Assembly (NCBI RefSeq): GCF_016899755.1
Contig: NZ_JACJJC010000009.1
Coordinates: 1-64,000, forward strand
DNA: 64,000 bases
DNA from: Sutterella massiliensis
GTDB taxonomy: Bacteria > Pseudomonadota > Gammaproteobacteria > Burkholderiales > Burkholderiaceae_F
Direction: 5' to 3'
The position numbers and the translations under genes are program-made. Position 1 is the first letter of the stretch. Each line of letters begins with the position of its first letter. The notes beneath the pieces are model-generated. The model ran no database searches. It had not been told where the DNA came from and saw only the letters and a list, made by a program, of their open reading frames with translations. Shown here one piece after another: positions 53,243-62,406 of this stretch.

Positions 53243-54454
53243 ATGAAAAAGACACTTGCTGCTCTCGCTGTACTCGGCGCTCTCTCCGTCGGTTCTGCTG
53301 TCGCTGCCGACGTGACGCTCTACGGCGTCGTCGACTACTCGCTCAAGTATTCCCGTGTCGATACCGACAAGACAGGCGAAGATGCTACGAACAAGTTTGA
53401 AATGGCTTCCGGCGCCCAGTCGGGTTCCCGCTTCGGCCTGAAGGGTACGGAAGACCTCGGCAACGGCCTTAAGGTCGGCTTCGTGCTTGAAAACGGCTTC
53501 GGCGCCGATGACGGCACGATGCTCCAGGGCAGCCGCCTCTTCGGTCGCGAATCCCAGGTTTATCTCGCGGGCGCTTTCGGTCAGCTCTCCTTCGGCCGTG
53601 TCGGTCAGCTCGTCTCGGGTAACGGCTCTTACGGCCTTATGGCCGACATCTCGCCGTTCGGCGCTTCGTGGGCCGGTGCGGTCGAACCCTCGACCTACAT
53701 GGTCGGCTACGGCCGCTTCGACAACACGGTGACCTACAAGTCGCCGGAATTCGCCGGCGCCCGCGTCTACGCCCAGTACTCCTTCAACGCCAACAACAAG
53801 GACGAGTGGAAGCAGGACGGTGTTGACGACACGGTCACGGCGACGGAAGGCAAGACCACGGCGAACCGCTACGCTGCTCTCGGTGCGACTTATAACGTCG
53901 GCGGTCTCGCCCTTGTTGCTGCGGCCGACTGGTACAACTGGTCGGACAACTGGGACAAGAGCGGCGCCAACTGGGATCACGTTGAAGGCAAGGACTCCGA
54001 CGACGGCTACACCTTCACGCTCGCCGGCTCCTATGACTTCCAGGTCGTCAAGGCCTACTTGAGCGCCCAGTACTTCGACAACATGTACCGCAAGGGCTCG
54101 ACTGAAGGCGACGCTTACGCTGCGTTCGGCGACTACATGGGCAACGATCAGTTCAAGGGCTACGGCGTGATCGCCGGCGTGAGCGCGCCGCTCGGCGGCG
54201 GCCTCGGCATGCTGGCTGTCGGCTACACGGATGCCGAAGACTGCGACGATCCGGATGGCGCCACCGCTGCCAAGACCGAAGTGCAGCGCCTTGGCGTGTC
54301 CGTCGGCTACGACTACAGCCTCTCGAAGCGCACGAACGTCTACACCGTTCTCTCCTACGCCAAGGATAAGCTCGAGAATGAAGACAACGTCGCAGGCAAA
54401 GACCGCGATCCCAATACCACGACCTGGTGGGTCGGCATGCGCCACAAGTTCTAA
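53243..54454 (+). CDS. Outer-membrane porin (Gram-negative porin family)
   Basis: A 403-residue trimeric porin. Signal peptide MKKTLAALAVLGALSVGSAV ending AVAAD, then the first strand DVTLYGVVDYSLKY, typical of beta-proteobacterial Porin_4 proteins. SGSRFGLKGTEDLGNGLKVG, FVLENGFGADDGT, FGRESQVYLAGAFGQLSFGR and VGQLVSG are conserved strands and the constriction loop; the last residues GMRHKF end with Phe for Bam recognition. It allows diffusion of small hydrophilic solutes. A paralogue lies directly downstream with its own upstream region and terminator between, so they are separate transcripts with likely different pore specificity or regulation. Confidence 0.95.
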   Translation: MKKTLAALAVLGALSVGSAVAADVTLYGVVDYSLKYSRVDTDKTGEDATNKFEMASGAQSGSRFGLKGTEDLGNGLKVGFVLENGFGADDGTMLQGSRLFGRESQVYLAGAFGQLSFGRVGQLVSGNGSYGLMADISPFGASWAGAVEPSTYMVGYGRFDNTVTYKSPEFAGARVYAQYSFNANNKDEWKQDGVDDTVTATEGKTTANRYAALGATYNVGGLALVAAADWYNWSDNWDKSGANWDHVEGKDSDDGYTFTLAGSYDFQVVKAYLSAQYFDNMYRKGSTEGDAYAAFGDYMGNDQFKGYGVIAGVSAPLGGGLGMLAVGYTDAEDCDDPDGATAAKTEVQRLGVSVGYDYSLSKRTNVYTVLSYAKDKLENEDNVAGKDRDPNTTTWWVGMRHKF

Positions 54455-54538
54455 AAAGCACTTGTCACATGCAAACTGCGCTCGGAGTTCGGCGTGAAAC
54501 CTCCTAACTCAGAGCGCGGATCGTGCCTTTGAGCGTGC

Positions 54539-54584
54539 GAAAGCGCCGATATCGACGGAGTGATCTGTCGGTTTCGGCGCTTTC
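54539..54584 (+). terminator. Terminator after the first porin
   Basis: gaaagcgccga (54539-54549) pairs with tcggcgctttc (54574-54584). Confidence 0.75.
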
Positions 54585-54958
54585 ATCGTTTCAGGAGCTT
54601 CTGTTGAACGACGCTGTGGTGGAGTGCAATACGAACAATTCCCTTGTATACGAGTAGCTTTGTCTAAATCCGTATGCAATACGCAACAGTTTTGACAGTT
54701 TTAACGTGTTACTGTCGCTTCGTAATCTATTGATTTTTCGGAAACTGTAATTAATATTAGTGTTATCCCGAATAAATGCAGGCGCAATGGTCTATAGTCT
54801 GTCCCCTGACTCGAAAGATTTCGTCAATTCTTTGATAAGTTTTGACACTTCGGGCAATCGGAGGAAAGTGTGTGTGCACGACGCACTTCCCCCCTTTTTT
54901 CAGTTTGTACCGCCCCCGAGAAGAGAGGGGCGGACTTTTGATCAAAGGCACATTCAAA
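54585..54958. other. Intergenic region with the second porin's leader
   Basis: No gene over about 370 bases; AT-rich between 54600 and 54840 and then a leader that includes ccccccttttttcag near 54890-54905 and a hairpin-like cccccgagaagagagggg near 54914. The latter may affect porin mRNA stability. Confidence 0.45.
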
Positions 54959-56167
54959 ATGAAAAAGACTCTTGCTGCTCTCGCTGTCCTCGGCGCTTTT
55001 GCCGGTACCGCTGCTGCCGCTGATGTCACGCTCTACGGTTTGGTCGACTACGGCTTCAACTATCAGCACGTTGACGGCGACGCTAAGGATGTCGACGCGA
55101 ACGACACGTTCAAGATGATGTCCGGCCAGAACTCCGGCTCGCGCTTCGGCCTGAAGGGCACGGAAGACCTCGGCAACGGCCTCAAGCTCGGCTTCGTTCT
55201 CGAAAACGGCTTTAACGCTGACGACGGCTCGCTCGGCAACGGCGGCCGCCTCTTCGGTCGTGAATCGCAGGTCAACCTGCAGGGCGCCTTCGGTACGGTG
55301 TCGTTCGGCCGCGTCGGCGAACTCGTGAGCGCCAACGGCTCGTACGCTCTGATGGGCAAGGCCTCGCCGTTCTCTGGCGGCTGGCAGGATTCCGTCGGTC
55401 AGAAGTTCGTTTATGCGAACGGCTTCGACCGCTACGACAACATGATCACGTACGTGACCCCGAGCTTCAACGGCTTCAAGCTCCACGCTCAGTATTCGTT
55501 CAAGAACGACGGCAAGGACGGTCACGGTGTTGAGGGCAAGGCCTCGGCTGACCGCTACTACGCCATCGGCGCTACGTTCGAAACCCAGAATCTCTACCTC
55601 GTCGGCGTTGTCGACAGCAAGAACTGGGGTTCGTACGACACGAACACGGTCGGTGTTGGTCATGAAATCGACGATCAGCTCGCTGTTACGCTCGGCGGTG
55701 CTTATGATTTCGGTTTCATGAAGCTCTATGCTTCCGGTCAGTACTTCGACAATGCCAAGTCGGTCGGTACGAAGGCTGCCGGTGCTGACGGTTCGATCGT
55801 TTCTGGCTACAGCTTCTTCAAGGCTTACAAGCCTGCTGCAGATGAAGACGAGAAGGCTACAGGTGCTTCTGGTGAGGGCGCTGAAGGCTACGGCATCAAT
55901 ATCGGCGTGGGCGTTCCCGCCTTCGGCGGTACGGCCAAGGCTCAGATCGCCTACATGGATGCTGAAGACGTTGCCAACAGCAAGCGCACGGTTGAACGCT
56001 GGAGCATCGCCGTTGGTTATGACTACAACCTGACGAAGCGCACGTCCGTCTACACGGCCGCTGCCTACACCCGCGACGAACTGTCTAAGGAATATCGTCA
56101 GGACACGAAGTACGGCGAAAATCCGTCGACCGTGGAAGTCATGGCTGGTCTCATCCACAAGTTCTAA
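54959..56167 (+). CDS. Outer-membrane porin (Gram-negative porin family), second copy
   Basis: A 402-residue porin from the ATG at 54959, signal MKKTLAALAVLGAFAGTAAA. Strands match the first copy closely at the N-terminus: DVTLYGLVDYGFNYQHV, SGSRFGLKGTEDLGNGLKLG, LENGFNADDGSLGNGGRLFG, and VNLQGAFGTVSFGRVGELV. The middle differs, with loops such as AADEDEKATGASGEGAEGYG, which changes surface exposure and probably ligand range. It ends LIHKF. Tandem porins with divergent loops are common where host immunity or phage select for variation. Separate transcription is suggested by terminators before and after. Confidence 0.95.
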   Translation: MKKTLAALAVLGAFAGTAAAADVTLYGLVDYGFNYQHVDGDAKDVDANDTFKMMSGQNSGSRFGLKGTEDLGNGLKLGFVLENGFNADDGSLGNGGRLFGRESQVNLQGAFGTVSFGRVGELVSANGSYALMGKASPFSGGWQDSVGQKFVYANGFDRYDNMITYVTPSFNGFKLHAQYSFKNDGKDGHGVEGKASADRYYAIGATFETQNLYLVGVVDSKNWGSYDTNTVGVGHEIDDQLAVTLGGAYDFGFMKLYASGQYFDNAKSVGTKAAGADGSIVSGYSFFKAYKPAADEDEKATGASGEGAEGYGINIGVGVPAFGGTAKAQIAYMDAEDVANSKRTVERWSIAVGYDYNLTKRTSVYTAAAYTRDELSKEYRQDTKYGENPSTVEVMAGLIHKF

Positions 56168-56197
56168 TTTGAGCTTGTTGACTTAATCAGCTAGTCT

Positions 56198-56227
56198 AAA
56201 AGGCGGATCTAACGATCCGCCTTTTTT
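56198..56227 (+). terminator. Strong terminator after the second porin
   Basis: aaaaggcggatc, loop taac, gatccgcctttt, then further T. Confidence 0.9.
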
Positions 56228-56477
56228 CAATTGGGGGAACTAGATCCCGATTAAACGTAATTTGCCAATGACGAATCATTGCAGTCCGATGCTCCCGCAG
56301 CCACAAAAAGCAACAACTAGGCAAGAACCGGTAACCCAAAAGGCGTTGGGCGGTGACAAAATCAACTTGTAAGCGCCGCCGGACTTAAAAAATCGTTCTT
56401 CTGAAACTCCAGAAAATTGTTGAAGCTCTTCCGCGCGGCGCTTTTCTTTTGCTTAGGATGTCGTCGTTCGCTCGGAG

Positions 56478-57428
56478 CTACTCATCGTATGCGACGCCAA
56501 TTCCCTCATACCAGCGCCTTGTACGTTCATCAAGGGGTTTGCGAAGTGCAAGCGCAAGGTCTCGCGCAAACGAAAAGAGACGCCGTTCTCGTTTTCGACT
56601 GACGAGAATCGAACAGCTGAGCTGCCACTTTGGGCGGTGCCATTGCGGGAGAACAGGAACCAGCTTGCCTGCGCGTCTGTGGTTGTAGGTGACGCCAAGC
56701 GACAGGTCAAAGCAGATTCCGTGCCCGAGTACCGTGAGTTCCTTGCAGGTCGAGAGGTCGCCGGCGTAGGCGACTCGCTCGCAGCAGAGGGGCGCAGTTT
56801 GGGATCCTCTTAGCAGCATACGCGCTTCCGGGTAACTGCCTCCTCTGCGCAAAATAAGCGAATGGCGGGTAAGTTCTTCTGGCGAGGCAGGAGAACCGTA
56901 TTTTGCAATGTATTCGGGCGAAGCCAATCCGCAGGTGCAGGTTTCGCAAATGGGAAGCGCTGCAATATCTCGGTCTTCCGGTGTATGCGGAAGAATCGCA
57001 AGGTCGATGCGCTTTTCTCGAAGATCATCGAGATCGGCTTCAGGCACGATGTTCACCGTTTTGACCGCACTCTTTAAGTGCGGCAGCGAAAGGACCTCAA
57101 GAATTTCCTTGCGTGCGATGTTGACGGGCACGCCGATTCTGAGATGCTCGATCTTCGGGGCAGCTGCTTTCGTGGCAGCGATAAGCGCGTCGTGCGCTCG
57201 AATGTATTCCTGCGCCGCAGGCAGCAGAGTTCGCGCTTCTTCTGTCAGTCCGAGCGGGCGTTCGGTGCGAGTGAGGAGCTCGCACTCGAGCGCCGCTTCA
57301 AGCGAGTGAATGAGACGGGAAGCACGCCCCGGATCAAGATCGAGCGACTCGGCTGCGCGAGCCAAGCCGCTCTTTTCGCCGATCGCGGCAAGAAGCCGCC
57401 AGGCAATGAGGCTGCTTCGAATGTCCAT
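56478..57428 (-). CDS. LysR-family transcriptional regulator
   Basis: A 316-residue LysR regulator. N-terminal winged helix: WRLLAAIGEKSGLARAAESL, DLDPGRASRLIHSLEAALEC and LLTRTERPLGLTEEARTLLP. The effector-binding domain follows: LRIGVPVNIARKEILEVLSL, KRIDLAILPHTPEDRDIAAL, LGHGICFDLSLGVTYNHRRA and KLVPVLPQWHRPKWQLSCSI. It is 139 bases downstream of the Tat flavoprotein gene on the same strand, so the two may be co-transcribed, or the regulator may control the flavoprotein. A co-inducer such as fumarate or an enoate is plausible but not shown. Confidence 0.9.
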   Translation of the reverse strand: MDIRSSLIAWRLLAAIGEKSGLARAAESLDLDPGRASRLIHSLEAALECELLTRTERPLGLTEEARTLLPAAQEYIRAHDALIAATKAAAPKIEHLRIGVPVNIARKEILEVLSLPHLKSAVKTVNIVPEADLDDLREKRIDLAILPHTPEDRDIAALPICETCTCGLASPEYIAKYGSPASPEELTRHSLILRRGGSYPEARMLLRGSQTAPLCCERVAYAGDLSTCKELTVLGHGICFDLSLGVTYNHRRAGKLVPVLPQWHRPKWQLSCSILVSRKRERRLFSFARDLALALRKPLDERTRRWYEGIGVAYDE

Positions 57429-57567
57429 TGCCGAAAAGAATTGTCGTTGCAGATCTTTTCAGATCTATGTGCAGGTACGCGGCCGTCAATGGAGAGAAAA
57501 CAGAAGGCGGCGGGATGAACGCGGAAAGCGCGCCGGACTTTGCGCGTCTTTCCGCAGGATCTTTCGG

Positions 57568-59133
57568 TCAGCACCAGGCCTTTTCCTTTGCGGCTTCGCG
57601 CCCTGCGATGCGGCCGTTCACAAGACAGTCGACAACGGCACAGGAACCCAACCGCACCGCACCGTGCACGCCGCCCGTCGCTTCACCCGCGGCATAAAGC
57701 CCCGGAATCGGTTCGTCGTTCGTGATGTCGAGCGCGCGGCAGAATTTGTCGGTTTCGATGCCGCCCATCGTGTGGTGAACCTTGGGGGAAAGGATGGAGG
57801 CATACCACGGACCGCCGTCGACCGCCAGGGGCTTCGCCTTCGGGAAGAAGTAGCGGCCCATTTCGTCCTTGCCCTTGCCGCCGAGCGCATCGTTGTAGTC
57901 GGAGACGGACTTCTTAAGCGCATCGAGCGGAATGCTGTATGCCTTGGCAAGGTCGGCGAGCGTCGCAAACTCGTGGAGGACGCCCTTTTCGAGCTGCTTC
58001 TCGAAGATGCCCGGGCGCGTGATCGCGATCGTCGTTTCGACGGCGGTCTTGTCGGCGATGGCGATGCAGCGGTCGCCCTTGTTGCCCGCATTGATGATGG
58101 CGTCGGCGCGGATCTTGCGGTTGACCATTTCGTTCACGAAGCGCTTCCCTGTCGTGCAGTTGACCCAGATGCCGCAGGAGCCGGCGCAGCCGTTCGCGAA
58201 GTAGAGCGCAATGCCGAAACCCTTTTCTTCGGGCGACGTCCACGGACCGCACTGAATCCAGTCGCACTGAACCATGCTTGCGCCGATGCGCGCGGCTTCG
58301 CGCCAGAGTTCGGACGTCGCACCCGGCTGGCAAGTCGTGTCGAACTTGTCGGTGAGCTTCGGGTCGTGCTTCATGCGGTATGTGACGTCGGCGCCGAACC
58401 CGCCGTGGCAGAGAATGACGGCTTTCTTCGCGCAGTAGTAGCGCACCTTGCCCGAGTTCTCCTTCGGGAAGCGGTAACCCTCGCGAACCTTGAGGCCTTT
58501 GACGCGACCGTCGCCGTCGCGCACGATTGCTTCAACGTAGACGCGATTGCGGATTTCGGCCTTTTTCTTTTCGAGGTAGGCGAGCTGCTTTTTGACGATT
58601 TCCGAGCCCGAGCCATTCTTTGTCACGACGCAGCGCGGCACCGAGTGACCGCCTTCGGCGTTCACCTGTCCCTGGATGTATTCGACGCCGAGTGTCTTCA
58701 CCGTCCACTCGTAAGTTTCGAGCGTGTGCTCGGCCATGTAGCGGACCTTGTCGGGATAGTTGTAGCCGAGACCTTCGCGCAGCATGTCTTCGGCCAGGAG
58801 CTCGGGCGAATCCTTGATGCCCATGGCTTTTTGCTGTTCCGAGCCCGGAACGCCAAAGAGGCCGCCGTTGATAACCGAGTTCCCTCCGAGCGCCGTCATC
58901 TTTTCGAGTACGACGACGCTCGCGCCGCCGTCAATGGCTTCGGCGGCCGCTGCGAGCCCGGCAAACCCCGAACCCACCACGATGACGTCAAAGGTTTCGT
59001 CCCATTTCGCAGGCATCGTGTCGACGCAGGCAGCTTCGGCGCTGCGCGGGCGCGCAGCCAATGCGAGAGCCGCACCGGCTGCCCCGGCCGAGAGGAACGT
59101 ACGGCGCTGCAGATTGGTCTTCGTCATGATCAT
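57568..59133 (-). CDS. Tat-exported FAD-dependent fumarate-reductase-like flavoprotein
   Basis: A 521-residue intact relative of the broken gene at 10094. Twin-arginine signal TKTNLQRRTFLSAGAAGAAL, ending near AEAACVD. FAD-binding FDVIVVGSGFAGLAAAAEAI; NVINGG-like segment ALGGNSVINGGLFGVPGSEQ; EGGHSVPRCVVTKNGSGSEI, the active-site block TCQPGATSELWREAARIGAS, KAVILCHGGFGADVTYRMKH, and the end PIPGLYAAGEATGGVHGAVR with GSCAVVDCLVNGRIAGREAA. In this family the enzyme reduces a C=C bond of an organic acid (fumarate, methacrylate, urocanate) in the periplasm, allowing anaerobic respiration. No cytochrome subunit is nearby, so the electron donor must be encoded elsewhere. LysR regulator follows. 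Confidence 0.9.
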   Translation of the reverse strand: MIMTKTNLQRRTFLSAGAAGAALALAARPRSAEAACVDTMPAKWDETFDVIVVGSGFAGLAAAAEAIDGGASVVVLEKMTALGGNSVINGGLFGVPGSEQQKAMGIKDSPELLAEDMLREGLGYNYPDKVRYMAEHTLETYEWTVKTLGVEYIQGQVNAEGGHSVPRCVVTKNGSGSEIVKKQLAYLEKKKAEIRNRVYVEAIVRDGDGRVKGLKVREGYRFPKENSGKVRYYCAKKAVILCHGGFGADVTYRMKHDPKLTDKFDTTCQPGATSELWREAARIGASMVQCDWIQCGPWTSPEEKGFGIALYFANGCAGSCGIWVNCTTGKRFVNEMVNRKIRADAIINAGNKGDRCIAIADKTAVETTIAITRPGIFEKQLEKGVLHEFATLADLAKAYSIPLDALKKSVSDYNDALGGKGKDEMGRYFFPKAKPLAVDGGPWYASILSPKVHHTMGGIETDKFCRALDITNDEPIPGLYAAGEATGGVHGAVRLGSCAVVDCLVNGRIAGREAAKEKAWC

Positions 59134-59429
59134 CTCCTTTTTTCATGCTGACGATGGCCTTATTGTCTGCGGCGGGTCTTCGGCCGATAAGTCCCGAATG
59201 GACAAATCAGTTTGTTATTTAGTCAAAATGCCTGCAGCAAAAGGAACGAGCCGGTGCCGTGTTTTCGGGACCTGCCGGTGCGCAACGTCGCAGCTTGCGA
59301 AAAGTAGAGTTTCGCTGGAAAGAAAGCCCGCCGACTTTTTTTGGAAAAACGGCAGGCTTGAGATTTACGGAAAGCGATCTCCGCAAAAAAATGCTCGTTG
59401 ACTCTCTCTTCAAAATAAAAGAAGAGTCT
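59134..59429. other. Intergenic region upstream of the Tat flavoprotein
   Basis: About 300 bases without a supported gene. A small minus-strand frame near 59219-59491 is only a partial overlap with the lipoprotein end and lacks features. Confidence 0.45.
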
Positions 59430-60542
59430 TCAGCGTAGTGTCGGCACTTCAAAGACGACGGTGTTTCCCTGCTCAAGCATGAGCGGGGCATGGAAGCAGG
59501 TACCCTTGTCGTTGGCCGAGCCCGAATTCGCGTCCGATGCTTCCCGTTTTTTGAGAGGCTTGGGCGGCAGGTAAATCTGCCAGCCCTGGGGCAGCTCTCG
59601 CGAAAGCGCGGTATAGAGTTCGTCGTCCGTCAGCTTGGCAGAAGCGGGGTGCTTGAACGCAATGTAGACACCTTCGCCGAAGCGGCGGACAGCGATTTCT
59701 CCGACATCATCCTCGAGTTTGTCAGCGGCGCTTGCAAGAAGCCAGCTCGGCCGCATCACAACAGGCGAAGCCGCGTCGTCCATACCATTGACGCGCAGAT
59801 GCACGTCGCAGGCCGGGTGGTGTTCGGCAGGTGGCTTCATCGGATTCGCGCGGGTTTTGCCAGAAGCGTTTCGCACGGTCGGTGCCGGGCATCCGAGATC
59901 GGGGTTGACGAGCGTTACTTTGAGCTCCGAGGCGCTTTCGATCATGCCTTCGAGGCGGTACCCGCGGGGTTCTCCCGCCACTTTGAAACCAAGTGAAGCG
60001 GCAGAGCGGCAAATGGCATCGGCACTCTTTTCGATAAAGCGGCGCTCGGCATCCTCGCGCGTTTGTGCTTCGGTGACGGGGATGAAGCCAAGCAGGTGCG
60101 GCTTCATGTCTTCGGAGTGAAGGACGTTCGCCGCTGCCTTTCCGAAAAAGTCGGCGATGGCCGAAGGAGAAAAGTAATCGCGGTAGGAAGAACCGAAATC
60201 GGAGGGTTCTGCGCTTTTCAAAAGTTCGGGAAGCGGATGGCCTGCATCGGCAACATGGTCGCTCGGCAAGTCCTTCACCTGCGTGGCGTAGTGAAAGCGC
60301 AGAATGTTGAGCGCGCGGCTCGCTGCGGCGTCGTACTCAGGTGTCGCGTCGGCCGTCACTGCCGTTCGTGCGGTTTTGTCCTCGGGCGCCGCCGCGCTTT
60401 GCATTGCGACGGCAGCTTCAGGCTTCTCGTCGGAAAAAGGATTGAGCGCAGTTGAAATATCACTCATCGTGCTGCAGCCCGAAAGAAGAACAAGCGCGGC
60501 GGCAGCGGGAAGGGTGCGCAGGAAAGGGACGTGCTTCATCAT
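59430..60542 (-). CDS. Putative lipoprotein
   Basis: A 370-residue protein with a lipobox: MMKHVPFLRTLPAAAALVLL then SGC at the lipidation cysteine (LLSGC, Cys23). The rest is a soluble alpha-beta protein I do not recognise. Notable are LNILRFHYATQVKDLPSDHV, DYFSPSAIADFFGKAAANVL, TVRNASGKTRANPMKPPAEH, WLLASAADKLEDDVGEIAVR and GWQIYLPPKPLKKREASD. Cys pairs suggest a periplasmic disulphide. It lies upstream of no other gene in its strand for 300 bases and after the 60714 lipoprotein (171-base gap). Function unknown; envelope maintenance is a guess. Confidence 0.7.
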   Translation of the reverse strand: MMKHVPFLRTLPAAAALVLLSGCSTMSDISTALNPFSDEKPEAAVAMQSAAAPEDKTARTAVTADATPEYDAAASRALNILRFHYATQVKDLPSDHVADAGHPLPELLKSAEPSDFGSSYRDYFSPSAIADFFGKAAANVLHSEDMKPHLLGFIPVTEAQTREDAERRFIEKSADAICRSAASLGFKVAGEPRGYRLEGMIESASELKVTLVNPDLGCPAPTVRNASGKTRANPMKPPAEHHPACDVHLRVNGMDDAASPVVMRPSWLLASAADKLEDDVGEIAVRRFGEGVYIAFKHPASAKLTDDELYTALSRELPQGWQIYLPPKPLKKREASDANSGSANDKGTCFHAPLMLEQGNTVVFEVPTLR

Positions 60543-60713
60543 GTTTTAGCGGGATCCCCGAGGGCGTTCAAAGCGGCGAACGGCCTCCCGAAGAAGCGAT
60601 CGGCACGATTGCAGTTGTCGTGTCGGATTGAGAACGAAAGGGAAAAGGAGCGGACTCGGGCGGGATGGCGGCTCGTGTGTGAGGGACGTTCGAGCCGCCG
60701 CGGCGCCTCATTG

Positions 60714-61136
60714 TTATTCATTGCGGTTCGGGTTGACGAGGAAGCGCTGGATGTCGGCGTTGAGGTTCGCCACCCACTTGCTCACATTGCGGTGGATGCA
60801 AAGCTGATCCGTGCCGTTGCAGTTGAGCTTTTCGCCGAGGCCGTAGCTCTTCACGTATTTGATGTTGTAGCCCGCTTTAGAGTAGTTGACGTCGAACGTT
60901 GCCTCGTAGTTCATCGTGCGTTCATTTGAGGGGTAGCTCACGCGGACGCGGCCCGGGACGTCTTCGACGACGCGCCAGTGACGCGCGGACGCGGCAGACA
61001 GAATGGCAGTTCGGATATCGGACTGCGAGAAGCTCGCGCTCACGGCCTGTTCGGGCGGGAGGACGAGCGTAGTAGCGCCGCAGCCGGCGAGAACGATAAC
61101 GGCAGCGGAGGCTGCCAAAATAGAGCGCAGTTGCAT
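60714..61136 (-). CDS. Small putative lipoprotein
   Basis: A 140-residue protein, lipobox VIVLAGCGATT with Cys19. The mature domain reads SQSDIRTAILSAASARHWRV, VEDVPGRVRVSYPSNERTMN and YEATFDVNYSKAGYNIKYVK, ending NLNADIQRFLVNPN. The pattern of helix followed by strands with 'W.v......g.i.......' resembles small periplasmic lipoproteins of gut Proteobacteria with an SH3- or BamE-like look, though I cannot name a family. Two cysteines in LNCNGTDQLCIH could pair. Same strand as the lipoprotein at 59430. Confidence 0.7.
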   Translation of the reverse strand: MQLRSILAASAAVIVLAGCGATTLVLPPEQAVSASFSQSDIRTAILSAASARHWRVVEDVPGRVRVSYPSNERTMNYEATFDVNYSKAGYNIKYVKSYGLGEKLNCNGTDQLCIHRNVSKWVANLNADIQRFLVNPNRNE

Positions 61137-61290
61137 GTTGAGGCTCCGAAATAGTGAACGAGTAGTTCACTCTACCCGAAAGGCGATTGAAGTACGCGAT
61201 TTCGCGCGGTTTTTTCGCTCGCAGCAGTGACATCGCTTTGAAATAAAGCGGATGGATCGGCGTATAAAGACGCCGGCGGTCACGGCGTGC

Positions 61291-61983
61291 TTACTTCGTT
61301 GCTTTAACGTCCGAAAAAAGAATGAGCGTCGTCTCGCCGCCATTCCCTTCGATGCGAACCGTTTCCACGTGCGTTCTTCCCGTGAGCACCGCCTTGGCAA
61401 CGAATTGCGAGAGCATCTCGTTTTTCGGTGTCGCTTCGATCGTAATGCTGCCCGTCCGGGTCTTTGTCGCCTTAAGCACAAAAAACGCTTCCAAGGTCTC
61501 GGCTTGTCCGGAGAGAAGACCTGTAAGGATCTTGGCCGCTTCATTGTTTTGCGGGCCCGCATTCGTTTCAAAGCCCTTTTGATCGTCGCTCGAATAGTGA
61601 ATCCCCGTCGAATCGATCGTCATCGTGCTAGGAAAGGGATCGGTCACGTCCCAGACGAGCTTTTGGGTCGTAAGCGAGAAACGCCCGGTCGACACCATGG
61701 GTTTGGGAAAGCCGGCGATGGTTTTTTCTTCGCGAAAGTTTCCTTCAAGAGCGCTGACGCGAAGCGCATCGAGCGTCTGCCGCAGATCCCGGCCGCTCAC
61801 ATCAGTAGCGTTTTGATCGAGCGCCTGCGAAAGAGTCGATTGGGACGCAGTCTCCGAACCTAGTACGACATCGGTCGGCAGGGAAAAGAAGAGGGCGCCG
61901 GCGCAGAGCAGAAGAGGCAATCGAACGATGCGCAAATCAGGAAGATAGCGGACGGCAGATCGGGTTAAATAACGCGGCTGCAT
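61291..61983 (-). CDS. LolA-like outer-membrane lipoprotein carrier
   Basis: A 230-residue protein from the ATG at 61983 (MQPRYLTRSAVRYLPDLRIV), with a signal-like hydrophobic stretch LPLLLCAGALFFSLPTDVVL. The mature part has the LolA half-barrel pattern: LEGNFREEKTIAGFPKPMVS, TGRFSLTTQKLVWDVTDPFP, STMTIDSTGIHYSSDDQKGF, LSGQAETLEAFFVLKATKTR and VETVRIEGNGGETTLILFSD. Members of this LolA-related group accompany glycolipid or acyltransferase loci rather than carrying lipoproteins in general. The two lipoproteins in the same area fit an envelope role. Confidence 0.75.
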   Translation of the reverse strand: MQPRYLTRSAVRYLPDLRIVRLPLLLCAGALFFSLPTDVVLGSETASQSTLSQALDQNATDVSGRDLRQTLDALRVSALEGNFREEKTIAGFPKPMVSTGRFSLTTQKLVWDVTDPFPSTMTIDSTGIHYSSDDQKGFETNAGPQNNEAAKILTGLLSGQAETLEAFFVLKATKTRTGSITIEATPKNEMLSQFVAKAVLTGRTHVETVRIEGNGGETTLILFSDVKATK

Positions 61984-62167
61984 GGCGGCAGAAGAAAACA
62001 AAGAGAAGCGAACATCATACCCAACGCGCGCATGCAGGAGGCAGCTGCTGCCCAGCCCTGAATGAAGAGGCGACAGATGAAAAAAGTTCAACCGGTTAAA
62101 CTTTTTCAGCGCTCGACGTGGAGTTTCATTCTCAAAACTGGCAGTGCAACCGAGAACGATCAATCTT

Positions 62168-62406
62168 ATGGAATCGAATTCCGTACCGCTTTCGCAGGCT
62201 TGTCAAAAGCCCGTTCGGATTATCGATCCCGCAGGCGAGAATGGCGGCGGGCCGGTCTTGATTTCCGTGAGAGGCAGGCCGGCAGTTGTGCTGATTTCCG
62301 CACCGAGCACCACGAGAAGTTCCGCGTCATCCTCGACGAGCTTGACGCACTTAACGAGTCGCTGGTCCACCTGACACCGTTGCAGGTGATCGTCTGCCGC
62401 GAGTGA
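62168..62406 (+). pseudogene. Phd/YefM-like antitoxin, frameshifted
   Basis: From the ATG at 62168: MESNSVPLSQACQKPVRIID, then GGGPVLISVRGRPAVVLISA, the Phd-family pattern 'pv.It.rGrpvAvlis'. At about 62300 the frame changes and continues as EHHEKFRVILDELDALNESL to the stop at 62406. The two halves together make a normal antitoxin of about 79 residues. A toxin gene is not identified downstream, where the sequence looks degraded. Inactive as read; a base error cannot be excluded. Confidence 0.5.

Noticed and set aside
57310..59151. 613-codon plus-strand open frame opposite the Tat flavoprotein
   Set aside because: Pure mirror of the flavoprotein codons; composition is His/Arg/Val-biased without a fold.
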